The position numbers and the translations under genes are program-made. Positions 59,690 to 64,000 of a DNA stretch of 64,000 nt are shown here, piece by piece. The notes below the pieces were generated by a model, which saw only the letters and a list, made by a program, of their open reading frames with translations, searched no databases and was not told the DNA's origin. The stretch lies in contig CAUDNR010000269.1 in assembly GCA_958430865.1 (NCBI GenBank), forward strand, positions 27,210-91,209, written 5' to 3'. The DNA comes from Entrophospora sp. SA101 (lineage: Eukaryota; Glomeromycota; Glomeromycetes; Entrophosporales; Entrophosporaceae). Numbering within the stretch: position 1 is the first letter of the stretch; the number at the start of each line of letters is the position of its first letter.

Positions 59690-60321
59690 AAATGAACTTG
59701 CAGATTTAATAGCATAGCAAAAATAACAATAAAGGTTACTTTAATCATTAAAGTATTTTCCTTTCAATAAATCTCGCAAGAAATAATCATGGAACAACGA
59801 AACATTGTAATATGAGAAGATCAAGGCTATTTATGGATTCAATGATGTTTTTTACATATATGTTCTTAATGAAGTTCTTGATTCATATATTATGTTCATA
59901 TAGAGATGATTTTCTCAAATAAAAAAAGAACTTTTGAATAATAATCCTGAAAAAATTAATTGTCATGTTTCTATTTTATTTGTTTATTTGTTGTTTATTA
60001 TGGATTTGAATTAATTAATTAATTAAACTATTAATATATTAAAAAAAAATATGAAAAATGCAAAATATTTAAAGTATTTAAAATATTTACAAAAAAAAAT
60101 TAGTTGTATTAAATTTGAAAAAAAAAAAAATTTAATGAATGTAAATACTATTTAATCAATAAAATATAAAGACGAGAAAAATGAATTTAGTTGGATGCTC
60201 GCAGGTTCCATTTTTCAAGAATTGTTCTTTATAATTTTTATTCAATGAATGGTTTTGATCTTTCTTGATTTAAAAAATTAATATGATGGTTTCTGGTCTT
60301 TGTCCCAAGAATTCCTCTGCC
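59690..60321. other. Intergenic, nothing recognised
   Basis: AT-rich flank of the F-box gene with poly-A/T runs. Confidence 0.4.
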
Positions 60322-62388
60322 TTAATCGCATAATACTTCATAGTCATCACATTCAAATGGAAAAATAGATTTCGTTGAAATATTTTGTATAAATTGTTTT
60401 GCCTCGTTCAACAATTCTTTTGAAAATATCATTTCCGGTGATAACAAGTTTGAAGGTTGATTTTTTAATTTTGTAATATTATAACTAAATTCACTCAAAT
60501 GTTTTGTTTTAGCATAATTCATTATAACTTTTAAATAATTGTCGTAATAATTTTGATTATTATTATTATTGTGTGATTTTCTCCTTATTTCACCTTCTCC
60601 CAATAATCTCTCATCGACCACTGCATTATTACTACTACTACTACTATTACTAACATGGTCAATTGTAATTATTAATGATTTAATATTAGGATGAAAATCT
60701 TTTAACAAATATTCCAATTCATCATAACCGAATACGGAATTAAGGTGTAAAGTGTTTAATGAAATTGGTAAATTTTTTCCTAATTGATTTAAATCTTGTT
60801 CGGTCATTTTGGTAGAATAATTTTTGAGATTTAAAACTAAATGTTTTAAATTTGTGGTTGATAATAATATTGAAGAGGAGATCAAAGTGTTCGTAGTAGT
60901 AGACAATGCTAAATAATTTAGGTTTGCACAATGTCTATTTATAACTTCCAGATGCGCTTTTGTGGAATTTTCCAATGTCAACTCTGAAAGATTACAATTT
61001 ACCAAATATAAAATTGTTGTGATTACACCATCCAAATGAGAATTTAGAAACTTTAGCTTATTGATTTTCATCAAATTATTTGTGTTATTTTCTAAATGAC
61101 AAGAAATGATTTCGTCGTTATCGTTCTCGTTCGCATTCACATTTTCTTCCTTTCTTTTATTTTTTTGATAGCAAGAATTAAATTGCAATAAATCTAAATT
61201 ATTACACTTAATCAGTGGAAGTATGGAATCTTCACTTAACGGAACTGAGTCAAACACCAATTTCTTCAAAGATTTGGATTGTGTTGAGCAAGAATTTATA
61301 TATTCTTCACTGAAAGCTTCAGGACAATTTGTTCGTGAGTACCTAAAATAATTTAGACTTCTTTGAGATTCTATTAATTTTCTTAATTTCTCTGTTTGAC
61401 TATTCTCATAATCTCCAGTAATGTCAATATTAATATATTCAACATTTTTTGTGGAGTTGTTGATTAATAATTCTAAAATCTTTGTTAGATTTGCTGTATC
61501 ATTTTCATTCAAATAATCAAAGTCTCCTTTAATTTCTAATGTTTTTAGATTCCTGAATACCAGCAATGGTGAACGTAATGATGATAAATTTGGAATCGTG
61601 GAAGTTTCTTCATTCCAACTTCCCAAACTGAAACTCCGGAGCCCGTTTGAATTAACAAACAACATTTTACATATTTCTGATGTTATGAATGATAATAATT
61701 CCCGATAAACGTCATAAACGTTATAACAATGGTCGCTTAAGCTTAACCAACAAATGATTGAACTCTCTAATTCTGCTAAATCCAAATCCCTCAAGTATGT
61801 TGAATAATTCAAAATCGGATTTTTCAATTGATCGCTTAAACAGATTCCGAATTTATCAAACAATTGTGATTTAAAATCATCTGATGAACATGCAATATAA
61901 GTATCAATGAGACTGGAACGATTTATATTTTCTGCATTTTCTATATCGAGATTGTTGTTGCATGTTATATTTAAACATTCATCGAAATAATTATTATTAT
62001 TACTATTACTATTATCTTCTTCTTTATTTGATTTCTTTAATAAAACAAAAGGACGTTTCCAAAGTAAAGGAACGACGAGTTGAAACCAATCTTTATTAAC
62101 TAATAAACAATCATATAAAGAATGTTTGTCATCTTCGATATATTTGAAAATCTCTAGTAAAACATCTGAAGGAAGTGTTGGTAATTGTAATGATTTATTT
62201 TTAACATTATTATTATAATGACGCTGGTAGTAATGAATGTTATTATCATTGTCATTATAATTATTATGCTTATTAAATTTGATAAAGCTATTAATCTTAT
62301 TATTGCTGTTGTTATCGCTGTTGTTGTTGAGATCGAAATTAAAAAAACTGAATTGATGGTGGAAATTATTAGTATTATTTAACATCAT
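60322..62388 (-). CDS. F-box protein, 688 aa
   Basis: A single intronless frame with ATG at 62386-62388. Residues 1-65 are Asn-rich and disordered. Residues 70-112 (LPTLPSDVLLEIFKYIEDDK ... CLLVNKDWFQLVVPLLWKRP) are an F-box, which binds Skp1 in SCF ubiquitin ligases. The rest contains leucine-rich stretches spaced like irregular LRRs (LKTLEIKG, LKKLVFDSVPLS, LSELTLENST, LKHLVLNLKN, LNTLHLNSVF), a likely substrate-binding domain. An acidic Asn-rich insert interrupts it near residue 420. Many such F-box/LRR proteins exist in Glomeromycota; the target is unknown. Poly-Asn codons follow local AT richness. Confidence 0.85.
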   Translation of the reverse strand: MMLNNTNNFHHQFSFFNFDLNNNSDNNSNNKINSFIKFNKHNNYNDNDNNIHYYQRHYNNNVKNKSLQLPTLPSDVLLEIFKYIEDDKHSLYDCLLVNKDWFQLVVPLLWKRPFVLLKKSNKEEDNSNSNNNNYFDECLNITCNNNLDIENAENINRSSLIDTYIACSSDDFKSQLFDKFGICLSDQLKNPILNYSTYLRDLDLAELESSIICWLSLSDHCYNVYDVYRELLSFITSEICKMLFVNSNGLRSFSLGSWNEETSTIPNLSSLRSPLLVFRNLKTLEIKGDFDYLNENDTANLTKILELLINNSTKNVEYINIDITGDYENSQTEKLRKLIESQRSLNYFRYSRTNCPEAFSEEYINSCSTQSKSLKKLVFDSVPLSEDSILPLIKCNNLDLLQFNSCYQKNKRKEENVNANENDNDEIISCHLENNTNNLMKINKLKFLNSHLDGVITTILYLVNCNLSELTLENSTKAHLEVINRHCANLNYLALSTTTNTLISSSILLSTTNLKHLVLNLKNYSTKMTEQDLNQLGKNLPISLNTLHLNSVFGYDELEYLLKDFHPNIKSLIITIDHVSNSSSSSNNAVVDERLLGEGEIRRKSHNNNNNQNYYDNYLKVIMNYAKTKHLSEFSYNITKLKNQPSNLLSPEMIFSKELLNEAKQFIQNISTKSIFPFECDDYEVLCD

Positions 62389-64000
62389 GATTGGAATTTT
62401 TTTTTTTTTTGAATTGAGAAAAAATCTTCAAGATTAATTAATTGAAATGGCTGAAAGAACGATGGTGATTAATCGAATAAATGGATTAAACTGATTGATA
62501 AATTGTTTTTTTGGTAAAGATTTTCTGTGCATTGGTTTAGTATAAGAAAAAGTAATTATCGTTAATTAATTGTCGCTATTTTTTAATTGATAAATAATTA
62601 TCATTGATTTTCTTGGACAAAAAGAAAAAAAAACATGTCTTCGCGCATGCAAAGAATAATTTACCTTTCTCTTTTTTTCTTTAAATCAAAATCAAAGTTT
62701 ATGAAATAAGCAAAAAAAAAGATGGATATAAAAAGTGTACGAGTAAATCTTTAAAAATAATTTTTGTGAAAAATAAAAATAAAAAAAATTTTTAAAATTT
62801 TTAAAAAAAAATAAAAAATGGGTTTTTTTCCTTCAAGGGAATTCCAAATTGAATGTATATATATATACAATAAAATAGCAATAAATAAATAGTATAATGA
62901 AAATAATAATTATTGTATTAAAAGTATTAAAACAATATTTTGTACTCCTTGTATTGTTTATATTATAACATTATTTATATGAAAAAAAAATAAAATAAAA
63001 AAACATAACAAAAATAAAAAGTCTAGTTTAAACTTAAAAAAGAAAAATACTCTTATAGTACAAACTGTTTTTTTACCTCGGGGATTATTTATTATAGGTA
63101 AACAATTGTGAGTATGACATTATTATACTTTTTTTTTCCATGTGGAATATAACTCTTTTTCCTATTATTTTTAAATAATAAATTATATTATGTCATATAC
63201 TGTCATTCAAATTAACAATTAATTAGCTATTTATTAATCATTTAACAATCGTGTGTATCTCTATCCGGTATTAATTTTTAGAAAAAAACAAGCGTATGTG
63301 ATAATAATAGTAACCTTGTATTACTATGTTCTATTACACAGAATTAATTAAACATGCAAGCATTAGTGGGTTTAGTCCATTCTATAACCTAATTACTTGG
63401 GTTATACCCAGTCATGAAAGCTCTCGCTCCCGGATCAAGAGAAATGATACGGCACCTCAATTCTCCTCAATCACTGAAAATTTAGGATTTTGGTTATCAG
63501 CCTTTATTTTGGGTATTTTTCTATAACACTTTTGGGGAATGAATGGGAGTAGTCACACCTCTCATTCTTCCCCATCCCAATCTATTGACCCGACTGCTAA
63601 ATTTCAATGGAAAGTTCCTTCTTTTATTGCAGCTTTATTATTATTTAACAGGTCAATTATTGCTGCTTCTCCAAGATCAGGGTCAATGAATGTGAATTTT
63701 TAGATTTATTGATATAATCTTCACCTAAATATTGTTTATTTTCCATTTTCTATATCAACATTAACTGCACTAAACATTACTGATCTATTTTAATGTTGTT
63801 TAGCCAGAAGAGATTTTTCAAAAGCCTAGGGTGAAATTAAAACTCTTCTGGTAAAAAAGGAATATGATTTAAATCATAAGGCATTTAATCAACTTATAAC
63901 CCATGACCCAAGAGCTAGTCTTTTTAAAGCGTCATCCCATTGACTTGGCACAGTGATTTACTAGTGTTTTTGATTCAATGAATTCATCCCAGAATGGCTT
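62389..64000. other. AT-rich end of window, no gene recognised
   Basis: Upstream of the F-box gene are AT runs. At 63326-63526 (plus) an ATG frame gives 66 aa ending in a hydrophobic stretch (FWLSAFILGIFL). At about 63550-63700 another frame reads SIDPTAKFQWKVPSFIAALL. I recognise neither; they may be fragments of one decayed gene. Confidence 0.35.

Overview
This is a eukaryotic window and almost certainly fungal. It is very AT-rich, with short GT-AG introns (about 50-140 bp), fungal-type genes (a Tea1/Kel1-like kelch polarity protein, a Zrg17/ZnT6-like CDF protein, Isa2, SmD3, uS8, a tetraspanin, a DHA1-type MFS transporter), Asn-rich F-box proteins, Crinkler-type N-terminal sequence and many decayed DNA transposons. 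Together these suggest an arbuscular mycorrhizal fungus of the Rhizophagus type. The species is an inference from family resemblance; no search was run.

Layout. 1-6.2 kb: a broken Ty3-like LTR retrotransposon (LTR, gag zinc knuckles, protease) cut by a TTAA-flanked inverted-repeat element, then fragments of decayed genes, including DNA-ligase-like and BRCT-like remnants. 6.2-7.8 kb: intact seven-exon CDF (ZnT6/Zrg17-like) gene, minus strand. 7.6-16.8 kb: first copy of a 9,154-bp segment carrying an RRM pseudogene and a complete nine-exon gene for a 1,430-aa kelch/coiled-coil polarity protein. It ends 18 bp before a 1,000-N gap. 17.8-20.6 kb: hAT transposase wreck, a 143-bp MITE with 9-bp target duplication, and a frameshifted membrane-protein pseudogene. 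20.8-23.0 kb: SmD3 (plus) and tetraspanin (minus). 23-34.7 kb: gene-poor and full of inverted-repeat elements. 34.7-36.6 kb: six-exon MFS transporter. 38.8-39.7 kb: ammonium-transporter pseudogene. 40.15-40.92 kb: four-exon ISCA2/Isa2. 41.0-42.35 kb: mariner-like 1,353-bp element. 42.96-43.15 kb: Crinkler N-terminal fragment. 43.57-52.72 kb: second, apparently identical, same-orientation copy of the 9,154-bp segment. 54.0-54.9 kb: five-exon uS8 with a GC-AG intron. 55.4 kb: partial gene end at a 10-N gap. 57-60 kb: unrecognised, partly broken genes. 60.3-62.4 kb: intronless F-box protein.

The genes do not form a pathway; they are unlinked housekeeping, transport and polarity genes separated by repeats. 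The strongest anomaly is the 9,154-bp exact duplication. It keeps every microsatellite length, starts inside intron 1 of the CDF gene, and its first copy ends beside the assembly gap with a short inverted copy of its own kelch exon. An assembly artefact is therefore at least as likely as a real recent duplication. I found no convincing new multi-gene system. Exon structures below were worked out by hand from frame continuity, splice signals and remembered family sequence.
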